Below are positions 52,112-61,406 of a DNA stretch of 64,000 nucleotides, one piece after another (position 1 is the first letter of the stretch; the number at the start of each line of letters is the position of its first letter). The DNA comes from Oceanobacillus senegalensis (GTDB taxonomy: Bacteria; Bacillota; Bacilli; Bacillales; Amphibacillaceae). Under the pieces are notes generated by a model. It searched no databases and was not told where the DNA came from. It was given only the letters and a program-made list of their open reading frames with translations. The stretch spans positions 2,943,008-3,007,007 of the forward strand of contig NZ_LT839648.1 in the NCBI RefSeq assembly GCF_900176885.1. The letters run 5' to 3'. Both the position numbers and the translations under genes were made by a program.

Positions 52112-53086
52112 TTATAGCCTTCCTGTCAAATTAGCACCTGGCCAATACTTTTCCAATAATTGCTGTAGCTCAATTAAAAATTCGTCACGGCGATTTTCCA
52201 ATTGCTCCATTTCTATATTGCGCGTTTGGTTTTCACATCCGGTAATAACCTTTTCTGCTAATTCATCCGTCAGTTCTGGTGCTTCTAATTTCGTCCAAGG
52301 AAGCTTTAATGCTGGTCCAAATTGGTGAAGAAGGTGGCGCATGCCTTCCTTTCCACCGCCCATATGCAACGTTAGAAACGGCCCCATTAATGCCCATCTG
52401 AGACCCGGTCCATAAATAATGGAAGCATCCACTTCTTCTGTTGTTGCTACCCCATCATTCACAATATGAAGGGATTCACGCCAGATGGCTTCCATTAATC
52501 GATCTGCGATATGACCTTCTATTTCCTGACGCACAACGAGTGGTTTCATGTGAAGCGATTCATAAAACATTCTTGCTTTTTCAATAAAAGCAGACTCCGT
52601 TTTTTCCCCGCCTACCAATTCAACTAAAGGCATTAAATAGACCGGATTAAATGGATGGGCGACGATGACACGCCCAGGATGGTTTGTACAATCTGCCTGC
52701 AATGTGCTTGGTAAAATACCAGATGTACTAGAAGCAATAACTGCTTCTTTTGGTGCATACGCATCGATACTTGCAATGACACTACGCTTTAATTCTTCGC
52801 GTTCTGGAACATTTTCTTGAACAAAATCTGCTTCCTTTAGTGCCTTTTGTAAGTCAGCTTCAAAAAATAGATTATCCTTTGAAGCATTTTCCGCAAGCCC
52901 CATTTTTTCCATCCATGGCCATGCACGTTCCACCGCTTCTCTTGTACGCTCTTCTGCTTTTGGATCAAGATCAGATGCGGTGACGGTATACCCATTCGCT
53001 AGAAAACGTGTAATCCACCCATTCCCAATTACACCGGTTCCTACTACTGTGATTTTTTTTATTGAAGCATCGTTAGACATTGTCAT
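52112..53086 (-). CDS. lcdH: L-carnitine dehydrogenase
   Basis: 324-residue 3-hydroxyacyl-CoA dehydrogenase family protein oxidising L-carnitine to 3-dehydrocarnitine with NAD. The Rossmann motif is ITVVGTGVIGNGWITRFLAN. IASSTSGILPSTLQ, RVIVAHPFNPVYLMPLVELV and GHIADRLMEAIWRESLHIVN are typical, and the acyl-CoA phosphate-binding features are less clear. ATG 53086 follows AAGGAAGG one base after the upstream stop (TAACATG); the longer frame to 53104 overlaps that gene. It lies with BKACE and thioesterase genes, which argues for carnitine rather than hydroxyacyl-CoA as substrate. Confidence 0.88.
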   Translation of the reverse strand: MTMSNDASIKKITVVGTGVIGNGWITRFLANGYTVTASDLDPKAEERTREAVERAWPWMEKMGLAENASKDNLFFEADLQKALKEADFVQENVPEREELKRSVIASIDAYAPKEAVIASSTSGILPSTLQADCTNHPGRVIVAHPFNPVYLMPLVELVGGEKTESAFIEKARMFYESLHMKPLVVRQEIEGHIADRLMEAIWRESLHIVNDGVATTEEVDASIIYGPGLRWALMGPFLTLHMGGGKEGMRHLLHQFGPALKLPWTKLEAPELTDELAEKVITGCENQTRNIEMEQLENRRDEFLIELQQLLEKYWPGANLTGRL

Positions 53087-53087
53087 G

Positions 53088-53981
53088 TTAGCCTTCCTTT
53101 CCATACGGGTTACGTAATCCTAGATGTTTTCTTGCTTCAGCTGGTGTCATTATATCTGAACCTAGGCTGTGAACCATTTGAACCGCTTTGTCAACCAGTT
53201 GTTCATTCGTAGCCAATTGGCCTTTTTTCAGGTAAAGATTGTCCTCTAGACCGACACGAATATTTCCACCTTGAAGAAGGGATTCCATCGCCATTGGTAT
53301 TTGTTTACGACCAATCCCAAAAGCAGCCCATGATGCATTTTCTGGAATGCGACTCTTCATATAGGATACGGTTTCTGCATCTGCATCGGCACCCCATGGA
53401 ATACCTAAACAAAATTGGAAAATCGGATCACCATCAATAAGTCCTTCTTGAATTAATTGATTCGCAAATCGTACATGTCCTGTATCAAAGCACTCTAATT
53501 CCGGCTTAACCCCACTGTCTTGAACCATTTTCGCTTGTTTTCTTAACCAATCAGTAGGACTGACATATAGCATATTGCCAAAGTTCACACTTCCACAATC
53601 AAGTGTACACATTTCCGGTAGGATCTTTCCGATTGGTTCATGACGTTCCTCAGGTGTTTGCATATCCGTTCCTTCTCCACCTGTGGTTGGGTCTTGTTCA
53701 TTCGGTACCCAATCTCCCCCACCACCAGATGTAAGGTTAATGATGACATCTGTTTCTGATTCTCGGATTCTTTCTACTACTTCCTCAAATAAACGCACAT
53801 CATGGCTAAGCTTTCCTGTCTTCGGATCACGAACATGAATATGTGCGATGGTAGCACCTGCTTTTGCTGCTGCGATAGCTGAGTCAGCAATTTCCTTTGG
53901 TGTCACAGGTACATGAGAACTCTTTGAAGTCGTTTCTCCAGCACCTGTTAATGCAGCTGATAGAATAACCTTTTTATTCAT
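53088..53981 (-). CDS. BKACE family enzyme (dehydrocarnitine cleavage)
   Basis: 297-residue beta-keto acid cleavage enzyme (DUF849). KVILSAALTGAGETTSKSSH opens the barrel, HIHVRDPKTG provides the His pair for the metal, and VIINLTSGGGGDW and FGIGRKQIPMAMESLLQGGN follow. In carnitine degradation this enzyme takes 3-dehydrocarnitine and acetyl-CoA to betainyl-CoA and acetoacetate. ATG 53981 (MNKKVIL) is 7 bases after GAGGAG; the GTG at 53990 overlaps the site. It is translated immediately before the dehydrogenase, whose start follows its stop by one base. Confidence 0.9.
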   Translation of the reverse strand: MNKKVILSAALTGAGETTSKSSHVPVTPKEIADSAIAAAKAGATIAHIHVRDPKTGKLSHDVRLFEEVVERIRESETDVIINLTSGGGGDWVPNEQDPTTGGEGTDMQTPEERHEPIGKILPEMCTLDCGSVNFGNMLYVSPTDWLRKQAKMVQDSGVKPELECFDTGHVRFANQLIQEGLIDGDPIFQFCLGIPWGADADAETVSYMKSRIPENASWAAFGIGRKQIPMAMESLLQGGNIRVGLEDNLYLKKGQLATNEQLVDKAVQMVHSLGSDIMTPAEARKHLGLRNPYGKEG

Positions 53982-53997
53982 TTTATCCACTCCTCAT

Positions 53998-54534
53998 TTA
54001 TTTATTTTTTGGAACATGCTTAAAGATTTCTCCACTCTCAAAAAAGTCGGTTACCCGGCGAATCCAATCATAATAATCCATCCATTCTTTTAACTCCGCT
54101 AGTAATTCATTAACAGCTTGCTCATCTTCCGGGCTTAAATCTTTTTCATCTTGTAGCTGATCTAATCGCTTCATGATCTTTTGTTCAAATGAGCGACTTC
54201 GATTAATCGCTTTTTGCCATGTGGAAGTAAAAAGGGAAATAAATGTTTGGTAATAGTCTTCCTCCACTTGGTATAAATCTTTACGAACACCCTTTTTAAA
54301 AACGCGTTCCGCGATATTCAAGTCCTGCATTTCTCGAACAACCTGACTCATTCGTGTTTTACTCATACCCGTTTCTTCGGATAATTCATCAAGCGTCATC
54401 GGCTCACGGTTCATATAGATAATCCCTAACACACGTCCAACACTTGTTGAAACACCAAAAGCATTCATATTGTCCGTTATTTTTTCAATAAATTGCGTTC
54501 TCACATCATCAACGCTGTTATGACGATGCTCCAT
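53998..54534 (-). CDS. gbsR: GbsR-like MarR-type repressor
   Basis: 178-residue winged-helix regulator closely resembling B. subtilis GbsR, a choline-sensing repressor of gbsAB and opuB. Characteristic stretches are NAFGVSTSVGRVLGIIYMNR and LDELSEETGMSKTRMSQVVR, with a Trp/Tyr-rich end (WMDYYDWIRRVTDFFESG). AAGGGGGCAG precedes ATG 54534. Its place between transporter and carnitine genes suggests local control, with carnitine, choline or betaine as effector (inference). The operator is not visible to me. Confidence 0.9.
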   Translation of the reverse strand: MEHRHNSVDDVRTQFIEKITDNMNAFGVSTSVGRVLGIIYMNREPMTLDELSEETGMSKTRMSQVVREMQDLNIAERVFKKGVRKDLYQVEEDYYQTFISLFTSTWQKAINRSRSFEQKIMKRLDQLQDEKDLSPEDEQAVNELLAELKEWMDYYDWIRRVTDFFESGEIFKHVPKNK

Positions 54535-54571
54535 TTTACTGCCCCCTTATTGGTTAAGACTCAGACATCCG

Positions 54572-56248
54572 TTACGACTTCCCAGTTGGCACGAATATAG
54601 CCGAATGCTTATTCCCACCATGGAAAATGGATTCAAATGCTACCTTACCACTTGTATGTGTTTTTGTCGTTTTTCCATTATTTAAGTTAATATCATAGAG
54701 TGGTGCATTACTTGCTGCCATATCCAACCGTAATTGATGACCCTTTTTTAGGGTATATGCAGTTGTCCCAATATCCACTTCCATACAAAATGGCTCACCT
54801 ACTACGTTTAGCTTTTCCCGATGAAAGGAATCTACTATATTATAGGGTCGTCCTTCTGGGTCTACATCCGTTATTCGTAATGCAATATCAACTAATTCCG
54901 TTTGGGCTGACATCCATAGTTGTGCTCGGATGGTACCTCGTATCGGATAATCCTCATCTAGTGGTGCACTTGTGTATACCAGAACATCCTCACGGTCCTG
55001 TATATCACCCATGTCAAACATTCCCGATTCGTTACCAGCAATAAGACTTCCTCCCCCTCGAGTTGGAACAGGGTGCTGGGGGTCCAGCTTCATTTTACTT
55101 TCTGTCTCATTTGCTAGGGAATGCTTCATTAATCTTCCATCACCCTCACGCGTCTGGGATGCCCCTTGACTATGAAGGAACCACTCATCCTCCACTATTC
55201 CATTGTTAACCGGCAACAAGTCATAAGCTTCCCAACGGTTTTCTTCCATCAGATATAAATGAACCGGTTTTTCCATGGACATGGGCTTGTCCTTTAGCCA
55301 TTTATCAAACCATTCGATATGAATTTCAGTCGGATCTTTGACGTGATCCACGCCGATGTTTGTTTTAGCATGTGGAAAGAATCGTTCCCCACATCTACCT
55401 GTCATCTCTTCATGTGTCCACGGACCAATCCATAACATCTTTTCTCCACCATAATGCGCATATACCTCTAAAGTGGTATTTAATAAGGCGTCGAACCATC
55501 CCCCAATAAATAAGGCAGGAATCGTAACGCCTGGGATTTTATCCAGAAGATTTGTTTCCTTCTTCCATTCAGCTGGCAACGTATCATTTATCAAATCAAA
55601 ATAGTAAGAATCTGCATCTAGATCTTTTATTGGCTTCCAATCGTCAGCTGGTGCATGGGATAACCATTCTGCTATATTTTCGTAATATAAATCGAATGCT
55701 TCCTGATTAAAAGTCCCCTTCCGCTTCAACTGATCCTCTAACATGGAGCCCAAAACCCAGGTTTGCAATTTGGAACTGGTGGTTGCTTCATCCTCTTTCC
55801 CTACAAATCCCCCTAATAGATCTCCACTCGTCATCACGGGGGCAATGGCTTTTAGGGATGGGGGTCTTTCTGTTGCTGCTGCCAATTGGGTATATCCGTG
55901 ATAGGACATGCCGAACAATCCAACCTTTCCATTGGAATAGGGTAGGTTTGCTGCCCATTCAACAGATTCATATCCATCCTGTGCTTCATGAATACAAGGA
56001 AAGAATTCACCTTCTGAAGCAAACCTCCCCCGTACATCCTGAAGAATGACAACATATCCTGCTTCTACCATGCGCGGAACCTCTAAATACTCGTCATAAT
56101 ACCGAGGCGTTTCTTTATCATATGGTAACCGAAGCATGAGGACAGGATACTCGGACTCCGTATTAGGACGATATACATCCGCTCGTAAAATTGTTCCATC
56201 TGACAAGGTGCAAGAGATATTCTTTTCGATTATCATGTTCTGTTTCAA
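54572..56248 (-). CDS. CocE/NonD family hydrolase
   Basis: 558-residue alpha/beta hydrolase of the X-Pro dipeptidyl-peptidase S15/CocE family. The nucleophile motif is GLFGMSYHGYTQLA, the acid lies in LFIGGWFDALLNTT, the His in IGPWTHEEMTG, and a C-terminal jelly-roll domain (about 320-555) completes the fold. It hydrolyses esters or amides; an acylcarnitine or choline ester would suit the neighbouring carnitine genes, but this is inference. The start is either TTG 56248, 6 bases after GAGGTG, or GTG 56257. It sits between the opuC genes and gbsR on the same strand. Confidence 0.85.
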   Translation of the reverse strand: MKQNMIIEKNISCTLSDGTILRADVYRPNTESEYPVLMLRLPYDKETPRYYDEYLEVPRMVEAGYVVILQDVRGRFASEGEFFPCIHEAQDGYESVEWAANLPYSNGKVGLFGMSYHGYTQLAAATERPPSLKAIAPVMTSGDLLGGFVGKEDEATTSSKLQTWVLGSMLEDQLKRKGTFNQEAFDLYYENIAEWLSHAPADDWKPIKDLDADSYYFDLINDTLPAEWKKETNLLDKIPGVTIPALFIGGWFDALLNTTLEVYAHYGGEKMLWIGPWTHEEMTGRCGERFFPHAKTNIGVDHVKDPTEIHIEWFDKWLKDKPMSMEKPVHLYLMEENRWEAYDLLPVNNGIVEDEWFLHSQGASQTREGDGRLMKHSLANETESKMKLDPQHPVPTRGGGSLIAGNESGMFDMGDIQDREDVLVYTSAPLDEDYPIRGTIRAQLWMSAQTELVDIALRITDVDPEGRPYNIVDSFHREKLNVVGEPFCMEVDIGTTAYTLKKGHQLRLDMAASNAPLYDINLNNGKTTKTHTSGKVAFESIFHGGNKHSAIFVPTGKS

Positions 56249-56295
56249 CGTCGTCACCTCTATTTATACAATCACTACTGTACGTTATCATGCTG

Positions 56296-56946
56296 TTACT
56301 TCGAAGACTTCACGGGTTGTAGTTTCCGCTCAATCCAACCTAAGACAACATCCGCGATAATCGCCATCAATGCCGTCGGAATCGCCCCTGCTAAAATAAT
56401 CGCCGTTCCATCTGTCGCGTTGGTTCCGGTGAGAATAATGGCACCAAGACCACCTGCACCAACGAATGCACCGATGGCAGCAATACCGATACCGATGACA
56501 AATGCGGTACGGATACCGGCCATAATCACACTAATCGCTAATGGTAATTCAACCATACGTAGTAATTGAAACTTTGTCATGCCAGAAGCATAACCAGCCT
56601 CTATTACCGTTTTATCTACATCCTTCATCCCAACATAGGTATTTTGGGTAATGGGTAGTATTGAGTAAATCATCAGGGTTGCTATTGCCGTATTCGTACC
56701 AAGCCCCAGCACAATCATAATAACTGCCATCGCACCTAACGCTGGAATCGTCTGTGTGATACTTCCAAATGCTAACACCCAGCTACTTAGTTTTCCATAT
56801 TTTGCTATAAGGATACCCAAAGGAATAGAGATAATCGAAGCGAATAGCACACCATAAAAAGACATTAGAAAATGCCTATAAAATTGTTCCCAGATATAAT
56901 CGCCATTTTGGCTTACATACTGAATCAATTGATCCAATGTTTCCAT
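56296..56946 (-). CDS. opuCD: Osmoprotectant ABC transporter permease (OpuCD-like)
   Basis: 216-residue permease with about six membrane segments and the EAA-type loop EAGYASGMTKFQLLRMVELP that contacts the ATPase. IGIAAIGAFVGAGGLGAIIL is the typical glycine betaine/carnitine/choline permease end. ATG 56946 follows AAAGGGGAGAAG and lies one base past the binding protein stop (TGATATG), so the two are translationally coupled. It pairs with the other permease to form the channel. Confidence 0.92.
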   Translation of the reverse strand: METLDQLIQYVSQNGDYIWEQFYRHFLMSFYGVLFASIISIPLGILIAKYGKLSSWVLAFGSITQTIPALGAMAVIMIVLGLGTNTAIATLMIYSILPITQNTYVGMKDVDKTVIEAGYASGMTKFQLLRMVELPLAISVIMAGIRTAFVIGIGIAAIGAFVGAGGLGAIILTGTNATDGTAIILAGAIPTALMAIIADVVLGWIERKLQPVKSSK

Positions 56947-56947
56947 A

Positions 56948-57871
56948 TCACTTCTCCCCTTTCTCCTCAAAGTAATTATTCTCTTCTAGAAAATCTCTTG
57001 CCACTTTTCTAGGACTCATTAATTCTACATCCGCATTATAATTAAGCTCCTGCATTTTATCCGTAGAAATTTGTCCGGATAAACGCTCGGTTATATCTTG
57101 AATGGCAGGGTATTTTTCTAATACTTCATTTGCAATGACAGGAGATGAATCATATGGAGGGAAGAATTGTCTATCATCCTCTAACACCTTCAAATCAAAC
57201 TGTTTAATTCTACCGTCCGAGGAATAGGCGAGGACAACATCCATATGTCCACTTGCAGCCGCCTGGTAAACTAACCCAATATTCATCGGATACACTTCAC
57301 CAAAATCAAAATAAGTCTCCTTGAATCCATCATAGCCATCTCCTTTACGATTAATCCAGGCATTATCCACACCAAATCGTAATTCATCTGCATATGGCTC
57401 CAGGTCTGAGATTGTTTCAATATTATTTTCTTCCGCAAACTCCGATGTCACAGCTACAGAATAACTGTTTTCAAAACCATAGGTCGGTGCCCATGTTTGA
57501 TTAAAGCGTTCCTGAAATTCTCGTTTAACGATGTTTAATGCTTTCACAGGATCGGTTATCGGGTCCATCCCTAGCGCTCCGGATAAATCCGTTCCGGTAT
57601 AACGTGTACTTGATATATCTAGGTCTCCTCTCATCATCCCCTGATGCTGAACAATTGAGGATCCGAGATGGGAAATAATCTCTGTATCTGCGTCCGTTTC
57701 TCTTTCAATCAAAATGGAAAGCATTTCTGCTAATATGTGTGATTCCGATGTTCCTAGTGCACCAATCTTGATTGTTTCTTTTGTCGTCCCTGAAAGTCCT
57801 GGCAAGGAACACCCTACCAACATGGCAAGGGAAACGAAGATGATGACACCCTTTAACATTTTGTTCTTCAC
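56948..57871 (-). CDS. opuCC: Osmoprotectant substrate-binding lipoprotein (OpuCC-like)
   Basis: 307-residue extracytoplasmic binding protein with signal ending SLAMLVGC (lipobox). TIKIGALGTSESHILAEML, RGDLDISSTRYTGTDLSGAL and DSSPVIANEVLEKYP match the OpuAC/OpuCC binding fold that cages trimethylammonium compounds. The start is GTG 57871 (VKNKMLKGV), 6 bases after GGAGG; the frame to TTG 57886 overlaps that site. It begins 18 bases after the first permease stop. The ligand is probably carnitine, glycine betaine or choline. Confidence 0.92.
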   Translation of the reverse strand: MKNKMLKGVIIFVSLAMLVGCSLPGLSGTTKETIKIGALGTSESHILAEMLSILIERETDADTEIISHLGSSIVQHQGMMRGDLDISSTRYTGTDLSGALGMDPITDPVKALNIVKREFQERFNQTWAPTYGFENSYSVAVTSEFAEENNIETISDLEPYADELRFGVDNAWINRKGDGYDGFKETYFDFGEVYPMNIGLVYQAAASGHMDVVLAYSSDGRIKQFDLKVLEDDRQFFPPYDSSPVIANEVLEKYPAIQDITERLSGQISTDKMQELNYNADVELMSPRKVARDFLEENNYFEEKGEK

Positions 57872-57888
57872 ACGTTTCACCTCCAAAA

Positions 57889-58533
57889 TTATACTGTCTT
57901 ATAAGAATCCCGTAGCCCTGTAGGAGTCAATTTATTCTCTAATAATGCAAGCGAGCGATCGGCAATTAAGGCAAGAATCGTTGCTGGTACCGTACCTGCA
58001 ATGATTAATTCTGGTTGATATAAGTTCAATCCATCAAAGATAAAATCACCAAGACCACCGCCACCAATAAATGCGGCTAATGTTGCCCAACCAATTAAAT
58101 AGACGGTTGATAAACGAACCCCCGCCATAATAACCGGCAATGCCATGGGAAATTCGACTTTGACAATCGACTGCCAGCTGCTCATTCCCATCCCTTTTCC
58201 TGCTTCTACGACTCCTTGGTCGACCTCACGAACACCTATATACGTATTACGTAAGATTGGTAGAAGGGAGTAGAAAAATAACGCAAGAATAGCAGGTAAT
58301 TTTCCGACACCTAAAATAGGAATAAAGAATGCTAGAATGGCTAGACTTGGAATCGTTTGTAGGATCCCAACGAATGAAATAAATCGATCGGCAAATTTTG
58401 GCACGCGAGAAAGCATGATGCCTAGTGGGATAGCTACGAGCACACCTAATAGAATCGCAGCAAGAGAAATGTACAAGTGTTCCCACGTTTTAAATAGTAG
58501 TTCATTACCATGTGTCGTAAAGAATTCAATCAT
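57889..58533 (-). CDS. opuCB: Osmoprotectant ABC transporter permease (OpuCB-like)
   Basis: 214-residue permease homologous to the one at 56296. The ATPase-contact loop reads [20 protein letters not shown] and the end [32 protein letters not shown] precedes ATG 58533. It is the second gene of the opuC operon, 12 bases after the ATPase gene. Two different permeases with a binding lipoprotein and CBS-domain ATPase are the OpuB/OpuC layout. Confidence 0.92.
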   Translation of the reverse strand: MIEFFTTHGNELLFKTWEHLYISLAAILLGVLVAIPLGIMLSRVPKFADRFISFVGILQTIPSLAILAFFIPILGVGKLPAILALFFYSLLPILRNTYIGVREVDQGVVEAGKGMGMSSWQSIVKVEFPMALPVIMAGVRLSTVYLIGWATLAAFIGGGGLGDFIFDGLNLYQPELIIAGTVPATILALIADRSLALLENKLTPTGLRDSYKTV

Positions 58534-58545
58534 ATTTATCGCCTC

Positions 58546-59697
58546 CTATTCTGCAGCTACTGCTAATTCTTCTAGTTCCATTCCGTCGCCCCAAATCGAG
58601 TCATATACAAGGTTAGCAAGGGTAGCGCGTGTAACAATCCCTACTAAACGTTTATCTCCATCTACGACTGGTACATAAGTGGCTCCACGACGAAGAATTT
58701 TATAAACCGTATCACGTAGTAAGCTATCATGGGATACCGTATAAATCCCTTCCTCCATGATTTCATCTACAACATTTGCTTTCTTATGGTTCAGATTAAT
58801 GGATTCAATATCAATAAATCCCTGTAGGACATTGGCTGAATCAACGACAAGTAAGGAGTCAACATGCTTATCACGCATAACCGAGATTGCATCTCTTAAT
58901 GTTGTCCCAACCTGAACGGTGATTGGTTTCCCTTCCATAATCTGTTCTACCGTCGTAACATCTGGTCGTCCTTGAATAAGACGATCCTTTCCTAAAAATT
59001 CCTCTACAAATTCGTTTGCTGGGTTTCTAAGAATTTCATCTGGCGTGTCCGCTTGAACTACTTCTCCGTTCCTCATAATGACAATGCGGTCACCAAGCTT
59101 CAATGCCTCATCCATATCATGAGTGACGAACACAATCGTTTTTCCTAATTCCTTTTGAAGCTTCTTAAACTCTTCTTGTAAGGAATCTCTCGTAATCGGG
59201 TCAAGCGCACCAAACGGTTCGTCCATTAAAATCAATGGAGGATTTGCTGCTAGCGCGCGTAATACACCGATTCGCTGTTGCTGTCCCCCACTTAATTCGT
59301 GTGGATATTTATCCAAATATTCTTCTGGTAAATCGACTAATTTCAATAATTCACGTGCACGCTTATCTTTTTTCTCCTTCGACCATTTCAGTAACGTACC
59401 GACAAGAACAATGTTTTCCTTAATGGTCATATGTGGTAAGAGTCCGATTTGTTGGATGACATAGCCAATTGATCGACGTAATTCAACTGGGTCCTGGTCT
59501 TGAATATTTTTACCATCTACAAGAATATCTCCTTCCGATATACCGATTAGACGGTTGACCATTTTCATCGTTGTTGTTTTCCCACAACCACTCGGACCTA
59601 TAAAACAAACAAACTCTCCCTTATTTATTTTCAAGTTCAAATTCTTTACTGCGGTTTTTCCATCGTATCGTTTCGTTACATTATTAAACTCTAACAA
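58546..59697 (-). CDS. opuCA: Osmoprotectant ABC transporter ATPase with CBS domains (OpuCA-like)
   Basis: 383-residue ATPase. Walker A GPSGCGKTT, signature LSGGQQQRIGVLRA, Walker B LILMDEPFGALDP and switch FVTHDMDEAL lie in the first 240 residues. Two CBS domains (about 255-375) follow; in OpuA and OpuC these tune transport to ionic strength. The start is probably TTG 59697, 8 bases after GGAGG, giving LLEFNNVTKRYDG; the frame to GTG 59706 overlaps the site. First gene of the opuC operon; expression is expected to rise under salt stress. Confidence 0.92.
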   Translation of the reverse strand: MLEFNNVTKRYDGKTAVKNLNLKINKGEFVCFIGPSGCGKTTTMKMVNRLIGISEGDILVDGKNIQDQDPVELRRSIGYVIQQIGLLPHMTIKENIVLVGTLLKWSKEKKDKRARELLKLVDLPEEYLDKYPHELSGGQQQRIGVLRALAANPPLILMDEPFGALDPITRDSLQEEFKKLQKELGKTIVFVTHDMDEALKLGDRIVIMRNGEVVQADTPDEILRNPANEFVEEFLGKDRLIQGRPDVTTVEQIMEGKPITVQVGTTLRDAISVMRDKHVDSLLVVDSANVLQGFIDIESINLNHKKANVVDEIMEEGIYTVSHDSLLRDTVYKILRRGATYVPVVDGDKRLVGIVTRATLANLVYDSIWGDGMELEELAVAAE

Positions 59698-60156
59698 TGT
59701 ATGCACCTCCGTAAGTAGTCTCTCTCTTGTTGAATCACTGTTTTCTAGTATATAGAAATAAGGAAAGATACAAAAACGGCAAATAACCTCATGCAGTTTT
59801 AAAAATCCGTAAAGTTTTTATTGCATAAAGTTTATAAAGTGTTTTTCTTAGAATTCCTCCAAATTTCGACACCTTTCGTCATATTTAATCGGATTATTTA
59901 TGGGTATATGGGGTATGTATTTCTTCTGTAATGGTGGGTATATCAGGGGTGGAAGCGATTAATACAGAGAGCATTAAATGAGAGGCTTTATATGTAACGT
60001 AATAATTTAAAAAAGCTGATACATATCCAATAAATTATCTTGCTTCAAATCGTAATGTAAAAATGAGTGTTATTTACTTCATTAAAGTAGAGCAATCCCC
60101 TTTGTACCAAGATAAGCAGACGATAAAAAACGTCTGCTAAAATGCTTGCTTCTATT
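59698..60156. other. opuC upstream region
   Basis: About 460 bases holding the opuC leader. ATATACCC occurs twice on the minus strand near 59890-59925, possibly a regulator site. I could not settle on a -35/-10 pair. Confidence 0.4.
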
Positions 60157-60337
60157 AAGATAGAATGCTTTGTTTGTAGTACTTTATAAAACCAACAAAC
60201 ATTAATATGGTACCGATGATATTGTAAGCAACCCGAAATCCGTGTACGAGATAACAATCATAACGACACTAAACAAAATTCAATAACGAGCAGGCTTAAC
60301 TTTCCAGGTTAAATGAACGCTAGAATTCCCGTCATAA
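60157..60337 (-). pseudogene. Possible remnant of a small membrane protein gene
   Basis: One minus-strand frame reads YLVHGFRVAYNIIGTILMFV GFIKYYKQSILS and stops. Upstream pieces in other frames read LFSVVMIVIS and MTGILAFI. The hydrophobic pattern looks like a two-span membrane protein broken by frameshifts and stops. Evidence is weak. Confidence 0.35.
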
Positions 60338-60355
60338 TGCTATCTACTCCTAACT

Positions 60356-60883
60356 TTATTTTTTAAACCGATAGCCTCCCCCCCATATGGTTTGAATATA
60401 GATTGGACTCGAGGGATCTTCTTCTATTTTTTCCCTAAGTTTCCTAATATGAACGGTTACAGTTGTGATATCGCCAACTGAATCGATTCCCCAAATCCGC
60501 TCACATAGTTCTTCCTTCGTAAACACGCGATCTGGATTGGAAGCGAACAGGACGATTAAATCAAATTCTTTCGCACATAGCACTTTTTCCTCACCGTTGA
60601 CATAAATCCTTCGTGAATTCAGGTCGATGTATAGACCTTTTATTTGAATCACATCTGGATCCCTATTTTTCTTAACGAGTCGTTCATATCTAGACATGTG
60701 AGCCTTCACTCTCGAAACAAGCTCATTCGGATTAAAAGGTTTTTGAATGTAATCGTCCGCTCCACGATCAAACCCACGTATTTTATCAATATCTTCTTTT
60801 CTTGCTGTCACCACTAAAATAGGAATATCCAACATATCGCGTAGTTGTCTGCAAATATCAAATCCATCCGCACCAGGTAGCAT
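60356..60883 (-). pseudogene. N-terminally truncated OmpR-type response regulator
   Basis: 175-residue frame covering the second part of a receiver domain and a full winged-helix DNA-binding domain. It starts MLPGADGFDICRQL, exactly where the phosphoacceptor Asp (normally two residues before MLP) should be. ILVVTARKE, GADDYIQKPFNPNEL (receiver Lys) and TTVTVHIRKLREKIEEDPS (DNA recognition helix) are intact. About 52 N-terminal residues, including the acidic pocket, are replaced by the start of a DUF6220 gene. There is no ribosome binding site before the ATG. It may still be translated as a phosphorylation-blind DNA-binding protein, but decay is more likely. The nearby sensor kinase could have been its partner. 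Confidence 0.8.
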
Positions 60884-61046
60884 TAAATAAATGCACGAAG
60901 GTCATATGCTTCATCCAGTTCACTGGACTTATAAAGATTGCCATGCCTGCAGAAAGTATTTGAAAGGTCACACTACATGCAAAAATGATAGCTAGTACTA
61001 AATAAAATAATCTTCCTATACGAACGCGTTGACTTATTTTCCCCAA
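60858..61046 (-). pseudogene. DUF6220-like gene truncated by a deletion
   Basis: 62 codons starting at TTG 61046 behind AAGGAGGAAACCAT. The protein, GKISQRVRIGRLFYLVLAII, then CSVTFQILSAGMAIFISP and HMTFVHLF, resembles the first half of DUF6220 membrane proteins. After FVHLF the frame runs out of phase into the response regulator sequence and stops. The junction at about 60884/60885 marks a deletion that removed its second half and the start of the regulator. Confidence 0.7.
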
Positions 61047-61406
61047 ATGGTTTCCTCCTTTGTTGATCTTGTATCTATCATACAAAGGAGATATAAAATC
61101 ACGCTTAGGTAATTCTTAACTATTTCTTAAATAAAATTGGGTTTCAACTAAAATAACGGTAACCCCTAATGAGCTACCGTTAATATCCATCTGGAAACAT
61201 TACTTTTCTATATTAGGCGCTTACCTTTATCCCTTTTCCTCTTATGTTCCTATTTAGTTAATCTTTAGAACAAAGCACAAGAGGCAACATCGGGAGATAA
61301 TTTTTCTTTTTCTTTTCCTTCACCTTTTCTCCATCTATCAATTAAATATAGTCCTAAAAACCTCCTTAGAGGAAACCCTTTTTCAAGGAAACAACTAACA
61401 ATGATT
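61047..61406. other. Intergenic region with a short inverted repeat
   Basis: About 360 bases. AACGGTA and TACCGTT (61155-61181) can pair and may form a weak terminator. No gene with a start signal was found. Confidence 0.4.

Noticed and set aside
61259-61400. Minus-strand open frame reading FLGLYLIDRWRKGEGKEK downstream of the lipoprotein
   Set aside because: It extends into the lipoprotein gene with no start codon of its own; it may be a gene tail, but the evidence is too thin.
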